Shown: positions 34,658 through 44,378, counted from the first letter of the stretch. The stretch: DNA of 64,000 nt from Muribaculaceae bacterium (GCA_022509085.1 JAFLTW010000001.1:310001-374000); one strand, 5' to 3'. Notes: generated by a model not told the origin, from the sequence alone. Numbers and translations: made by a program.

Positions 34658-36151
34658 TTACGATAGGATATCGCCTGACGAAGGTGGTGTCTCGACGATG
34701 GGAGGCGCCTGCGAACCCGGTACGTCGCCCTTAGGGGCTTCCGACGGAAGCATCCCTTCCGGCAAACCAAACACGGCCTGCGGCGGCTTCCCGGGGCTAA
34801 GATAACCCTCAAGCAGCGTGTCCCTCCCCGTTGGATACTCAAAGGTGTAGAGCCTGAAGCGGTAAAGCATCACGGCTATATGCTCGAAAATCGACGCCCC
34901 GATGGCCTCATATTGCGCCCACTGCGATGTGGAGGTGAAGAAGTAAAGCTGCAAGGGAATGCCCGCGCTTGTCTGCGGCAGGGTGGTTACGAAATGGATT
35001 GTGGTGCCGTCCTCACCCTGGTCAACATTGGGGTGCTTGCTCAGATATAAGGCCAGATAAGCCCTGAAGACTCCCAGATTGGTCTCTATCGATCCGTCTA
35101 CCAGTCCGGCACTGTTAAACACATCTTCTACCTTGCCGGCAGCCTTCTGCTCCCGCTTCTTCTGGATCCACTCTGTCAGCAGTGGTATCTTGGCAAATTC
35201 ATCGAGCATGGCCTCCGTTGTGGCCACTACGCTGTCAGCATCGATCAGGTAACTTCTCTCCACTCTGCGCGTGCCGCTCTCCTGCATTGTGCGATAGTTG
35301 GTGAAGCCCCCGCTAACCAGACTGTAGGGGGGCACGGTGGTGGTGGTCTTGTCCCAGTTGAGCACTTTTACCTGCGTCAGCGTCACCTCCATCACCGTAC
35401 CGTTGGCGTCGCCAACCTTGATCCAGTCGCCTACATGCAGTGAGTCGTTTTCCGACAGCTGCACACCCGCAACAACGCCCAGTATCGAATCTTTGAATAC
35501 GAGCATCAAAACCGCGGCAAAGGCTCCGAGTCCGGCCAACAGGGTGCCGGGCGATTTGTTGACAAGTAATGCCACCACGATTATCAAAGCCACAATCCAT
35601 ATGATGCCTTTGGTAAGGGATACGATTCCTTTCAACGGGAGCTTCTTCTTGTTTTCCCGATTGTCGATGTGAATCCAGGTAACGTCTGCAAGCGAACATA
35701 AGGCCACAGCCACCAGAATCACCATATACGAGATGGTGATGCGCGTGAGCCAATCCGACAATGTGGCGTGTGCCCCCAACGTAAACTGTATGAATATCAG
35801 AAACAATATTGCCGGTATCAGTCGGCATATACGTGTGAAAAACCTGTCGCGTACAAGGTTGGTATAGATGTCGTTGGAGGTGCGGTTCTGCAATTTCTTG
35901 CCCATCTTCACAATTATCCATTGAAGCAGCAATCCTATCCCGAAAGAAATGATAAACACCAGAATGGCATATACAAACACGAAGAGCTCCCGGTGCTGCT
36001 CCAGATGAAACAGACTTAGGAAGTCATACGTGACGCGCATCAGGAATTTGGCAATACCCCAATAGTGCTCGGTCCCGGTTCCGTCGGTCACCGGAACTGA
36101 GGTTGTCTCGTTAGCTATAGCCTCGGCATTGTCGTGGGGAATTAAAAACAT
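34658..36151 (-). CDS. Mechanosensitive channel, YbdG/MscM type
   Basis: About 497 residues. The track start at 36157 is a TTG; the ATG at 36151 (MFLIPHDN) is used. Five hydrophobic segments precede the MscS core, where pore helix residues LAGLGAFAAVLMLVFKDSILGVVAGVQL and the beta domain GDWIKVGDANGTVMEVTLTQVKVLNWD are clear. ESGTRRVERSYLIDADS is characteristic of YbdG miniconductance channels, which release osmolytes under hypo-osmotic shock. The C-terminus ends in a Pro-rich tail. Single gene; no consensus promoter found in the 5-prime region. Confidence 0.9.
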   Translation of the reverse strand: MFLIPHDNAEAIANETTSVPVTDGTGTEHYWGIAKFLMRVTYDFLSLFHLEQHRELFVFVYAILVFIISFGIGLLLQWIIVKMGKKLQNRTSNDIYTNLVRDRFFTRICRLIPAILFLIFIQFTLGAHATLSDWLTRITISYMVILVAVALCSLADVTWIHIDNRENKKKLPLKGIVSLTKGIIWIVALIIVVALLVNKSPGTLLAGLGAFAAVLMLVFKDSILGVVAGVQLSENDSLHVGDWIKVGDANGTVMEVTLTQVKVLNWDKTTTTVPPYSLVSGGFTNYRTMQESGTRRVERSYLIDADSVVATTEAMLDEFAKIPLLTEWIQKKREQKAAGKVEDVFNSAGLVDGSIETNLGVFRAYLALYLSKHPNVDQGEDGTTIHFVTTLPQTSAGIPLQLYFFTSTSQWAQYEAIGASIFEHIAVMLYRFRLYTFEYPTGRDTLLEGYLSPGKPPQAVFGLPEGMLPSEAPKGDVPGSQAPPIVETPPSSGDILS

Positions 36152-36394
36152 AAGCAAAGTCTAATTCGGGGTTCTATTTATTAACACTGTATTCCCCTTG
36201 TTGGTTGACCCTCCATTAACTTAATTTAACAATCAAAAATTTGTTCTTCTGCACATATGCCTGCGCCATGTGCAACCCGTATTTTATTACAGCAATTTTT
36301 TTATCCTACTTTTAAGTCTATAAATATTAATCATTTGCCTCCACATTTTACCTTTAAGTTGCCATAAGTAATTAAATTTTTACCCGATATTTTT
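36152..36394. other. AT-rich intergenic region between divergent genes
   Basis: About 310 bases separate the channel gene from ndk. Apart from the ndk promoter at 36395 nothing coding is seen. The tract is AT-rich with several T runs and ATTAA motifs; a minus-strand promoter for the channel gene is expected here but none matches the consensus with both boxes. Confidence 0.5.
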
Positions 36395-36424
36395 TTGGTC
36401 TAATTGGAATTTTCGCTATATTTG
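36395..36424 (+). promoter_or_regulatory. Promoter of ndk
   Basis: TTG at 36395-36397, 19-base spacer, TATATTTG at 36417-36424; ATG 42 bases downstream. Confidence 0.75.
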
Positions 36425-36465
36425 AGAGTCAAACAAATCGAATTCTTAAAATTTATTAAAATACG

Positions 36466-36927
36466 ATGGAAAAAACTCTGGTTATTTTCAAACCCTCGGC
36501 AATCGACAGGCGACTTGTCGGCAAGATCATCTCCAGAATCGAAGATAAAGGTTTCGTGATTGCCGGCATCAAGATGATGCAGCTGGACGAGAAGATACTC
36601 CGCGAACATTATGCCCATCTTGTAGACAAGCCCTTCTTCCCCTCTCTGGTGGAATCAATGATATCCACTCCCGTAATCGTTGCCTGCCTTGCAGGCGTGG
36701 AGGCAGTGAGGGTGTTCCGAGAAATGACCGGTGTCACCAATGGCCGCAATGCAGCTCCCGGCACGCTGAGAGGCGACTTCTGCATGAGCTCGCAGACCAA
36801 CATCGTGCATGCCAGCGACTCCGTAGAGAATGCTGAAATCGAGCTTGCCCGCTTCTTCGCGAAGGGCGAGATTTTCGATTACCTCCCCTCCAATGTAAAA
36901 TATTTCTACGGCGACAACGAACTCTAA
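36466..36927 (+). CDS. ndk: Nucleoside diphosphate kinase
   Basis: 153 residues. It transfers the gamma phosphate of ATP to other NDPs through a phosphohistidine, H115 in NIVHASDSVENAE, the family signature. N-terminal EKTLVIFKPSAIDRRLVGKI and GVTNGRNAAPGTLRGDF are also diagnostic. Slightly longer than the 143-residue enterobacterial enzyme. It precedes the M23 peptidase gene by 2 bases, so they are co-transcribed. Confidence 0.96.
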   Translation: MEKTLVIFKPSAIDRRLVGKIISRIEDKGFVIAGIKMMQLDEKILREHYAHLVDKPFFPSLVESMISTPVIVACLAGVEAVRVFREMTGVTNGRNAAPGTLRGDFCMSSQTNIVHASDSVENAEIELARFFAKGEIFDYLPSNVKYFYGDNEL

Positions 36928-36929
36928 TC

Positions 36930-37667
36930 ATGAGAACGATAATAGGAATAGGAATCGCGATTCTCATTGCCGCATCCTCCGTGGCAGCTTTCGGACAGAA
37001 GAAGAGCTCCCAACACAACCGTGCCCACCGCGAACTCATGGCAAGCCAGAACCGCAAGGGTATGAAGCTCGTAAAGGAATCTACCTTCATTGACTTCACC
37101 GACGACATAGAACCCGAAATCGACATATACAACGAAGGATGGAACTCAAAGAGGGTTAACCCCTTCAGCGAGAGCCAGGTGCCCGATCAGTATATCATCG
37201 ACGTCACCGGCTACGTGATGCCCGTCCCCGGCTTTGTAACCTCCAACTACGGCTACCGCCCCAAGTTTGGCCGTACCCACAAGGGTATCGACCTCAAACT
37301 TAACTCAAACGATACGGTAGTAGCTGCTTTCGAAGGCAAGGTAAGGGTGGTGAACTATGAGGGAAAAGGCTACGGCAACTACGTGATTATCCGCCATCCC
37401 AACGGCCTTGAGACCGTCTACGGTCACCTCAACAAACATCTTGTGAAGGAAGACCAGATTGTAAAGGCCGGCGAACCCATCGGTCTGGGTGGCAGCACGG
37501 GGCGCTCCACAGGTCCGCACCTCCATTTCGAAACGCGCTTTATGGGCTATCCCATTAATCCGGCGGCAATCTTCGATTTCGCCAACCAATGTACGCATAC
37601 CGATTTATACACTTTCTCAAAGAAAACATACACACAGGCTCGAAACTATGCTCCCGCTAAGAAATAG
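36930..37667 (+). CDS. M23 (LytM) family metallopeptidase
   Basis: 245 residues. N-terminal signal segment (IIGIGIAILIAASSVAAFG) directs export. The LytM domain, residues about 90-215, has the zinc motifs HKGIDLKL (HxxxD) and HLHFE (HxH) plus YGHLNKH, so it should be an active peptidoglycan endopeptidase. The short N-terminal region has no recognised domain. It is expressed with ndk and ends at a strong terminator. Confidence 0.9.
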   Translation: MRTIIGIGIAILIAASSVAAFGQKKSSQHNRAHRELMASQNRKGMKLVKESTFIDFTDDIEPEIDIYNEGWNSKRVNPFSESQVPDQYIIDVTGYVMPVPGFVTSNYGYRPKFGRTHKGIDLKLNSNDTVVAAFEGKVRVVNYEGKGYGNYVIIRHPNGLETVYGHLNKHLVKEDQIVKAGEPIGLGGSTGRSTGPHLHFETRFMGYPINPAAIFDFANQCTHTDLYTFSKKTYTQARNYAPAKK

Positions 37668-37691
37668 CGGCGACGGAAATGGTTTCATATA

Positions 37692-37729
37692 AAAAAGGCT
37701 GCCGGGGTGGCAGCCTTTTTTATTTTTTA
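37692..37729. terminator. Terminator between the M23 and TPR genes
   Basis: AAAAAGGCTGCC, loop GGGGT, GGCAGCCTTTTT then ATTTTTT. Perfect 12-bp stem, works for both convergent genes. Confidence 0.93.
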
Positions 37730-37751
37730 AATACAAGGAATTACTCAGTAA

Positions 37752-39305
37752 TTACTGCTTTACAAGCAGGTGGTGTATCGGTGAGAGATTGAAGAGCGGA
37801 GAATTGTTGCCCACGAGGTTATAGACGTTGCTGTAGCCGTTTTCAAGAGCTTTGTCTACATATTCCTTCGATTTCTCGAGATTGCCCGTCTGAGCGAAAT
37901 ATACGGCGATAAGATACAGGTCGTCCTTGTTTTTCCCGGCCTTTGCAGTCGCCTGGTTGATCAGACCGTCGGCATCGAGTTTCTTGTTGACTTTCGATTT
38001 GCCAAGGGCCGCATACACCATGTTGGCAACGCTGCCGTCCTGGTTCACATTGCCGGCTCTCGTATAGTCGGCCACTCCGGCTTTTCCGTCTTTCTTGTAT
38101 TCAGTGTTGAGATAGCCTCTGAGCAGGAGGGCCTCTGCATTGGCGGGATTGATCAGCACCACCTCATTGAGATATTCTGTGGCTTGGTCATATTTGCCCG
38201 AGAGCATCGCGGCGTTGGCGGCAAGCATCAGTGTGGACTCGTCGTTGTTGAGTTTCAACGCCTCGGTGGCCACCTGGTAAGCCTTCTCCGGATTCTGATT
38301 GAGGAGAATCTCCGCCTTGTCTACGAGCACACCGGCGCTTCCCGGGGCGAGCCGTTCTGCTGTCTCTATGCTTTGCAAGGCCTCGTCAAGCTTGTTTTGG
38401 GCAAGCTGCGACATTGCCATCATTCTGTAGACGGCCGCACTGTCTTCGTCCATGGCGGTGGCAAGTTCCTTTACCGCTTTCTCCGCGTGGGGATACATAC
38501 CGGCGTCGTAGGCGATTATGGCATTGAGATAGCGAACGGGGATATTGTCGGGTTTCGACTGGATGATGCTTTCTATGATTTCCAGAACGGGCCGCGGGTT
38601 CTTACGGGCAAGATACTTGAGCGACTCCACCGGACGCGGATTGCCGTCTTCCATCGAATAGGCGATGGCATAGTTGGTGGTAGCCTCCTGCACATTGCCC
38701 ATATCCGCATATAGGTCGCCAATGCGGCAATAGGTGATAAACGACTGCTTGCCGAGATTCTCAATCTCCTTTATCAGTTTCTCGGCCTCGTCTTTACGCC
38801 CGAGCTGCACGTTAGCCTTGGCCATGCCGTAGAAACCCTCCTGGCTCCTTGAATTCTCACGCTGCAGGCGGTCAAATGCCTTTAGAGCCTCCTCGGGTTT
38901 TTCTACAAGCAGGTAAAGGTTGCCAAGCCGATAGAGGTCGGGCTGCGACGCCGGATCCACGTTCAGTGCTGCATTGGTGGCCGCTATCGACTCCTCGTAT
39001 TTCTTCTGCGTTGAGAGGATGTCGGCCTTGAGCGAATATTCGGCCTGCCGGTATGCCTTCTCGCTTTCAGGCGTGTATTGTAGGGCCATGTCGAGGTCTG
39101 ACAATGCGCGGTCGTAGTCTCCGATGTTGTAATATTGCGATGCACGGTCGTAGAGCGTCAGGTAATCCTTGGGATCTTCGGCCAAAATCTCGCTGTAGTT
39201 TCGGATCACGGCCTCTGTCATGGGATTGATCTGTTGTGCCTGGCCTGCCAGAAAAGAGGTGGCCATTAGTCCTCCCAATCCCCATTTCAAAATTGTCTGC
39301 TTCAT
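37752..39305 (-). CDS. Exported TPR-repeat protein
   Basis: 517 residues with a signal peptide (LMATSFLAGQAQQ). Tetratricopeptide repeats fill most of the protein (for example YNIGDYDRALSDLDMALQYTP, KKYEESIAATNAALNVDPAS, GKYDQATEYLNEVVLINPANAEALLLRG). Such proteins scaffold complexes in the periplasm or outer membrane. No enzymatic domain is seen. It lies 27 bases downstream of rsmE on the same strand. Confidence 0.85.
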   Translation of the reverse strand: MKQTILKWGLGGLMATSFLAGQAQQINPMTEAVIRNYSEILAEDPKDYLTLYDRASQYYNIGDYDRALSDLDMALQYTPESEKAYRQAEYSLKADILSTQKKYEESIAATNAALNVDPASQPDLYRLGNLYLLVEKPEEALKAFDRLQRENSRSQEGFYGMAKANVQLGRKDEAEKLIKEIENLGKQSFITYCRIGDLYADMGNVQEATTNYAIAYSMEDGNPRPVESLKYLARKNPRPVLEIIESIIQSKPDNIPVRYLNAIIAYDAGMYPHAEKAVKELATAMDEDSAAVYRMMAMSQLAQNKLDEALQSIETAERLAPGSAGVLVDKAEILLNQNPEKAYQVATEALKLNNDESTLMLAANAAMLSGKYDQATEYLNEVVLINPANAEALLLRGYLNTEYKKDGKAGVADYTRAGNVNQDGSVANMVYAALGKSKVNKKLDADGLINQATAKAGKNKDDLYLIAVYFAQTGNLEKSKEYVDKALENGYSNVYNLVGNNSPLFNLSPIHHLLVKQ

Positions 39306-39332
39306 GTTTTCTATCTGTTCTGCTACTTGTTT

Positions 39333-40040
39333 CTATCTGTTGAGCATATTGTTTATCACGTGCACGGCCGTCACGCTGTAGAGGGCTGCAGTCTCTGTGC
39401 GGAGCCTCTCTTTTCCAAGTGTCACAGCCTTGAATCCGGCCTGCCTCAGGCTCCCAACCTCCTCTTCCGAGAAGTCGCCCTCAGGTCCGATTGCTATCAC
39501 TACATCGCTGCCGGGCACGTATTCATTCACAAACTCTACCCTTTCCGTCTTTTCGTCGCAATATCCGAAGAATCGGCCTTCGGCATCTGTTTCAATCAGT
39601 TCCCTGAAGGTAACCTCACTGATTTCGGGCAAACGGGTCTTGAGACTCTGGTTCATGGCCGATATGGCGTTGCGGCGCAACCGATCGGTGTTTATGTTTT
39701 TCCTCTCGCTGTGGCGGCAGCTTACGAACCAGATGGTGTCCACTCCGATTTCGGTGGCTTTCTCCACGAGCCATGCCATCCTGTCGGCATTCTTTGTGGG
39801 AGCCACGGCGAGGATTATTCGGCAATCCCAGTTTTTCGCCACCTCGGTCCGGGAAATGATTTCCAGTTTTACGCCTCGTGTGTCGGCTTCGAGAATTCGG
39901 CATTCATACCGTGTTCCCCTGCCGTCGGTGACGTGGATTACGTCTCCGGCCCTCTTGCGGAGCACTCGCACACAATGCACGGATTCCTCCACGCTTAGGC
40001 TACTTGTGTTCTCTATGTCGGGGGCATAAAACTGAATCAT
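39333..40040 (-). CDS. rsmE: 16S rRNA m3U1498 methyltransferase RsmE
   Basis: 235 residues, SPOUT family. N-terminal PUA-like domain (HCVRVLRKRAGDVIHVTDGRG) followed by the knotted SAM-binding domain with IAIGPEGDFSEEEV and TLGKERLRTETAALYS, both diagnostic. It methylates U1498 of 16S rRNA in the 30S subunit. It is 45 bases downstream of the MFS transporter gene and upstream of the TPR gene on the same strand. Confidence 0.94.
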   Translation of the reverse strand: MIQFYAPDIENTSSLSVEESVHCVRVLRKRAGDVIHVTDGRGTRYECRILEADTRGVKLEIISRTEVAKNWDCRIILAVAPTKNADRMAWLVEKATEIGVDTIWFVSCRHSERKNINTDRLRRNAISAMNQSLKTRLPEISEVTFRELIETDAEGRFFGYCDEKTERVEFVNEYVPGSDVVIAIGPEGDFSEEEVGSLRQAGFKAVTLGKERLRTETAALYSVTAVHVINNMLNR

Positions 40041-40085
40041 TCTTCTATTCTATGTTGTAGTGCGCAGGGTGCGTATGCCGGGCTT

Positions 40086-41468
40086 TTAAATCGCGGAGGT
40101 GTTCTGTTCCACAAAGTCGTCTCCGCCTCCGATAGCGTCGATGGCTTCGTCTTTCGAAATCCTGGCTCCCTTGTCTTCCTTGAAGAGCAACGCGAAGAAG
40201 ATCACTACGAGCAGGGCGTAGCCTGCGAATATGAGCCACGAGAGGTGCCATCCCTCGAGCTGGGCCGTAGGATTGGTGTCGATGGCCGGATTGTTGACAA
40301 GCTTGTTTACTACGAATGTGCCGGCGATAAACGTACCCAGCGAGGCCCCGATGCCGTTGGTCATCAGCATGAAGAGACCCTGGGCCGACGAGCGTAACGA
40401 AGTGTCGGTCTTGGCGTCTACATAAAGACCACCGGAGACGTTGAAGAAGTCGAAGGCCACGCCGTATACGATGCAGGATAGTATCAGGAATATGTATCCG
40501 GGGAAGGCGGTGTTGCCTATGCCGAAGAATCCGAACCTCAATACCCATGCAAACATGGCCATGAGCATCACCCCCTTGATTCCGAATTTCCGCAGGCAGT
40601 AAGGGATAAGCAGGATACAGAGTGCCTCGGCACACTGCGAGATGGAGATGAGGAATGTGGGATTCTTTGCCCAGAAGTCGTCCATGAATCCGGGCACGTC
40701 GGTGAAGTGGTTGATGAATGTTGAGCCGTAGCTGTTGGTAATCTGAAGCGACACACCCAGAAGCATACTGAAGATGAAGAAGATGGCCATCTGCTTCGAC
40801 TTGAAGAGCTTGAAGGCGTTGAGTCCGAATGCTTCTGCGAGGCTCGTCTTGCCCTCCCTTTTGCTTACGGGGCAGTTGGGGAGCGTCAGTGTATAAAGCG
40901 CGAGCGCAAGGCTAAGGATGCCGGAGGTGTAAAACTGCGTGTAGCTGTGCTGGATGGTCACCCCGTTGATGGGCACGAAGTTTACGAACAGCTCCGCCAC
41001 GATGAAACCCACCGTACCGAACACCCTAATCGGAGGGAAGTCGGTGATGGTGTTCATCTTGTTTTGTTCCAGAATGTTGAATGCCACCGAGTTGGAAAGT
41101 CCTATCGTAGGCATGAAGAATGCTACGGATGCGGTGTAGAGCGTGAAGACGGAGGCAAACGGCAATTGGTCGCCGAAGCCTGAGGCCACTATACCTGTGG
41201 CTATCATGAGTCCGCCTGCCAGGAAGTGGCAAAGGCTCAGGGCCTTCTGCGCCGGAATCCATCTGTCGGCAACAATACCGATCAGTGCCGGCATGAAGAT
41301 GGAGACGAGTCCTTGAACGGTGTAAAACCAGAAGACGTCTTTTGCAAGTCCGTGAGTGGCGAGATACATTCCCATCGAAATCAGATAGGCGCCCCATACG
41401 GCAAATTCAAGGAAGTTCATCACCGAGAGTCTCACTTTCACTCCCAAGGCGTTGCTGTTGCTGCTCAT
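40086..41468 (-). CDS. MFS transporter, nucleoside:H+ symporter type
   Basis: 460 residues, twelve predicted membrane helices. Starts SVMNFLEFAVWGAYLISMGMYL and contains GLVSIFMPALIGIVADRWIPAQ, the pattern of the NupG/XapB nucleoside permease family as found in Bacteroidetes. It probably imports nucleosides across the inner membrane; substrate specificity is by family only. The cytosolic tail (DEAIDAIGGGDDFVEQNTSAI) is short. Its promoter lies inside the 3-prime end of the murB fusion gene. Confidence 0.85.
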   Translation of the reverse strand: MSSNSNALGVKVRLSVMNFLEFAVWGAYLISMGMYLATHGLAKDVFWFYTVQGLVSIFMPALIGIVADRWIPAQKALSLCHFLAGGLMIATGIVASGFGDQLPFASVFTLYTASVAFFMPTIGLSNSVAFNILEQNKMNTITDFPPIRVFGTVGFIVAELFVNFVPINGVTIQHSYTQFYTSGILSLALALYTLTLPNCPVSKREGKTSLAEAFGLNAFKLFKSKQMAIFFIFSMLLGVSLQITNSYGSTFINHFTDVPGFMDDFWAKNPTFLISISQCAEALCILLIPYCLRKFGIKGVMLMAMFAWVLRFGFFGIGNTAFPGYIFLILSCIVYGVAFDFFNVSGGLYVDAKTDTSLRSSAQGLFMLMTNGIGASLGTFIAGTFVVNKLVNNPAIDTNPTAQLEGWHLSWLIFAGYALLVVIFFALLFKEDKGARISKDEAIDAIGGGDDFVEQNTSAI

Positions 41469-41504
41469 TCTGTTTTTTCAGTTTTAATGGATTCTAAAGG
41501 TTGA

Positions 41505-41535
41505 CAAAAATAATGAAAAGCTATGATATATGCAA
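41505..41535 (-). promoter_or_regulatory. Promoter of the MFS-rsmE-TPR unit
   Basis: On the minus strand, TTG at 41535-41533, 20-base spacer, TATTTTTG at 41512-41505. The -33 element is within the last codons of the murB fusion gene. Confidence 0.72.
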
Positions 41536-43314
41536 AATCTCGCCGTCGTAGGCCGGCTCTATTTTCCCGGGAAGGCGCTCCCGCAGTTCACAGTCGGTGC
41601 CTGCCTCGTGGCAGAAGTGTGTCAGATAAGCCCTCTTGGGCTTCAGCTCCTCTATCAGGGCCACTGCTTCCGATATGGTGAGATGCGCGAAGTGGTCGCG
41701 GTCGCGCAAGGCGTTTACAATCAATACATCCAGCCCCTTCAATTTCTCTTTCTCGCTCTCCTCTATCGTCTTGCAGTCGGTCAGATAACCGAAACGGCCT
41801 ATCCTGAATCCCACTATGGGGAGCTTCCCGTGATTATGGGATACGGGGATTACCCTTACTCCCTTTACCGTAAAGGGACTATCGGAGATGATGTGGGTGT
41901 CAAACCCCGGCACTCCGGGATATCTCACGTCTCTGAAGCAATAGTCGATTCGCCTTCTCAGGTCATTGTCCACATCCTTGCGGCAATAAACCGGGACATC
42001 TCCGTTGAGGCAGAAGGGTCGGAGGTCGTCGATTCCTCCTACATGGTCGTAATGCACGTGTGTCAGCAGAAGGGCGTCTACATGGTTTATGCCGTAACGC
42101 AATGCCTGTTCCCGAAAGTCGGGAGAGGCGTCGATCAATATGTCGAGACCCATTGTCCTCACCATCACTGAGCTGCGAAGCCTCTTGTCGTGAGGGTCTT
42201 CGGAGCGGCACACACGGCACCCGCAACCTATCTCGGGAATACCTTTGGAGGTTCCCGTACCCAGCACGGTCACTTCGATCGCCGTGTCAATGTAGTTTAC
42301 CTCCGGCTCAAGCAGTACCCCGAATTTACGGTTTACTTCGGTTTTTACTCTTTCAGCGAGTCTTTTCACGTCTTCGGCAGTTGCATTCCCCGTGTTGGCC
42401 AGAATCAGACAGTTGGCGGGATACACCTCTGCCCCTCCCTCGCGGGCTCCCTTGAGCCCTGCATGCTCTATGAGCCAGCCTGCCGGCAACTTCACCCTTC
42501 GGTAGTCTACCTCATACGAAGGCACGTCTGGGTCGCGCCTGAGCACCTCGTCTGCCAGATAGTTCTTATGGATTATGGGGTTCTTGAAGAAGCTCCCGGC
42601 CGACCCCACCAGTTCAGGATCAGGGAGGCGTTGCGCACGCAGACGCACCACCTCGTCGGCCACCTCCCGACAGGTCGGGGTGTGGTCAAGACTGTCGGCA
42701 AACTGCTGTATGCTCTTGTAGCTGAAGTTCTCGGCGATTACCGACTTTTTGAGCTTGAAGCTTACGCGCAACACAAAGTAGCGGTTTTTCCAGTCGCCCT
42801 TGAAGCGGCTCGTGCGGTAGCCGAACCCACACTCCTGGTTGGTGAATTTTACTGTCTTCTTGCTTTCGGTGTCGAAACATTCCACGCTGAAGATCACGTC
42901 TTTTGCCTCGGCGCCGAAAGCCCCGACGTTCTGCACGGGAGCGGCTCCCACCTCTCCGGGTATTCCGGCCATGCACTCCATGCCCGTATATCCGTGCTCG
43001 ATGGTCCAGTCTACGAGGTCCGTCCACTTCTCCCCGGCGCCGGCTATCACGTAGTGTTCTTCCGGGTTCTTTGAATATTCCGTGATTCCCTTGATGGCTG
43101 AGTGCACCACGAGACCGTCGAACTCGCCGAAGAAGAGAAGATTGCTTCCTCCCCCGATGTGCAGTAACTGGTTGTCGCGAAAGGCCGGCATCCGGGCTAT
43201 GCGCTCAAGTTCCTTGAGCGAACTGTATTCCGCAAAGAGCCGGGCCGTTGCCGGGATTCCGAAGGTAGTGTACCCTGTCAGGTCCACATTATGTCTCAAT
43301 AAACTTTCTTCCAT
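41521..43314 (-). CDS. murB: MurB fused to an MBL-fold metallohydrolase
   Basis: 597 residues in one uninterrupted frame. Residues 1-341 are UDP-N-acetylenolpyruvoylglucosamine reductase: FAD loop IGGGSN (53-58), AGIPGEVGAAPVQNVGAFG, R168 (YRTSR), proton donor S241 (GSAGSFFKNP) and E336 (LEPEVNYI). Residues 346-597 are a PhnP-like MBL enzyme: LGTGTSKGIPEIGCGCRVC, THVHYDHVGGID (419-424), SHNHGKLPIVGF and a late LTHFCH histidine. The junction NYIDTAIEVTVLGTG has no linker and no Met. MurB makes UDP-MurNAc for peptidoglycan; the MBL substrate is unknown. Confidence 0.9.
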   Translation of the reverse strand: MEESLLRHNVDLTGYTTFGIPATARLFAEYSSLKELERIARMPAFRDNQLLHIGGGSNLLFFGEFDGLVVHSAIKGITEYSKNPEEHYVIAGAGEKWTDLVDWTIEHGYTGMECMAGIPGEVGAAPVQNVGAFGAEAKDVIFSVECFDTESKKTVKFTNQECGFGYRTSRFKGDWKNRYFVLRVSFKLKKSVIAENFSYKSIQQFADSLDHTPTCREVADEVVRLRAQRLPDPELVGSAGSFFKNPIIHKNYLADEVLRRDPDVPSYEVDYRRVKLPAGWLIEHAGLKGAREGGAEVYPANCLILANTGNATAEDVKRLAERVKTEVNRKFGVLLEPEVNYIDTAIEVTVLGTGTSKGIPEIGCGCRVCRSEDPHDKRLRSSVMVRTMGLDILIDASPDFREQALRYGINHVDALLLTHVHYDHVGGIDDLRPFCLNGDVPVYCRKDVDNDLRRRIDYCFRDVRYPGVPGFDTHIISDSPFTVKGVRVIPVSHNHGKLPIVGFRIGRFGYLTDCKTIEESEKEKLKGLDVLIVNALRDRDHFAHLTISEAVALIEELKPKRAYLTHFCHEAGTDCELRERLPGKIEPAYDGEILHIS

Positions 43315-43339
43315 AGGGCTGTGGGGTCTTCCATTCAGA

Positions 43340-44242
43340 TTATTTAAACCTTACCAAAAGTCCGTCGACAAACTGCAGATATGTGCCGTCGGCGTAGGTC
43401 CATATTTCCATCGTGTTGCTGTAATCGTGTCCTGTGTTCACGTCTTGAGGCGTTCCCTTGGCGAGCCGGCTCTCCTCTTTCGTCATTCCGAGCCGTAGCT
43501 CCTCCCTCTGGATGGCCGCCCAGTTCTCGGGCGAGATGTGCCGGTAGCTGTTTCGGGGGTCCGTAAGATAGAAGAGGCGCGAGAAACTGCGGCTCTCGTT
43601 GCCCGTGTTTCCGAGGTTCATCAGCAGCTGACCCTCCAGCTGGTCGCCGTCGGTAAATTTCACCCTCAACGGGAAGAAACTGTTGCCGGGTGCAACGTCT
43701 GTCACCCTCACTCCGTCAAACTTCTTCCCTTTCACGTATTGCAGTGAGTCGCCATACCATAGGGCTGTCCTTGTCCAGAGGTCCTTACCTTTCATCCGTT
43801 CTCTCACAGCCTCAACGATGTCCAGGTCAATGAGCATCGGTATGTCGGCCACTGTGGTGGTTTCTGTCACCTCCCGCAGCGGTTTTTCAACGGGATAGGT
43901 AAATCTTCCTCGAGGGGACGTGAAACCGATCAGTGTCCTCTTCTCACCGGCCACACTGTTTGTCTCCCGCAATCCTTCAAAATAGATGGTGTCGCCTGCC
44001 TGCAGTCCTAAGTCCGGGGCGTCGGATATCATTATTGAGAACTTGGAGTCGGCCACGAGAAACCGCTTTCCTTCCGTCCAGTTGCCCGCGGAGGGGTTCG
44101 TGATGTCGGAAAGGTAAAGGTCTTCCTTTGTTTGCCCTGCCACGGTCTCCTTCTTCGACATCGTGATCTTGCTCGTACCCTCCACGCCGGTGAAACACGA
44201 CTGCAAGGCCACCGCCAGCACGCAGGTTGCTGTCAGGCGCAT
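43340..44242 (-). CDS. Lipoprotein with BamE/SmpA-like C-terminus
   Basis: About 300 residues from the ATG at 44242 (MRLTATCVLAVALQSC), which puts the lipobox LQSC at the right distance; the track start at 44281 adds a very basic leader. The middle is beta-rich and unassigned. The C-terminal 60 residues (LGMTKEESRLAKGTPQDVN, then MEIWTYADGTYLQFVDGLLVRF) have the pattern of BamE/SmpA-like domains. It is an envelope protein of unknown role, 25 bases upstream of the murB fusion on the same strand. Confidence 0.7.
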   Translation of the reverse strand: MRLTATCVLAVALQSCFTGVEGTSKITMSKKETVAGQTKEDLYLSDITNPSAGNWTEGKRFLVADSKFSIMISDAPDLGLQAGDTIYFEGLRETNSVAGEKRTLIGFTSPRGRFTYPVEKPLREVTETTTVADIPMLIDLDIVEAVRERMKGKDLWTRTALWYGDSLQYVKGKKFDGVRVTDVAPGNSFFPLRVKFTDGDQLEGQLLMNLGNTGNESRSFSRLFYLTDPRNSYRHISPENWAAIQREELRLGMTKEESRLAKGTPQDVNTGHDYSNTMEIWTYADGTYLQFVDGLLVRFK

Positions 44243-44378
44243 GATAAAGGTTAGTCGTCTCCTACGATTACGGGTCGGCATACTTACGGAAAATCTTTGT
44301 AAAATTAGGCAACAAAAAGGAATTACGGAAATTTAAGCATCGAAAAGATGATTTTAACCAACATTTTTGAAAAAAATT

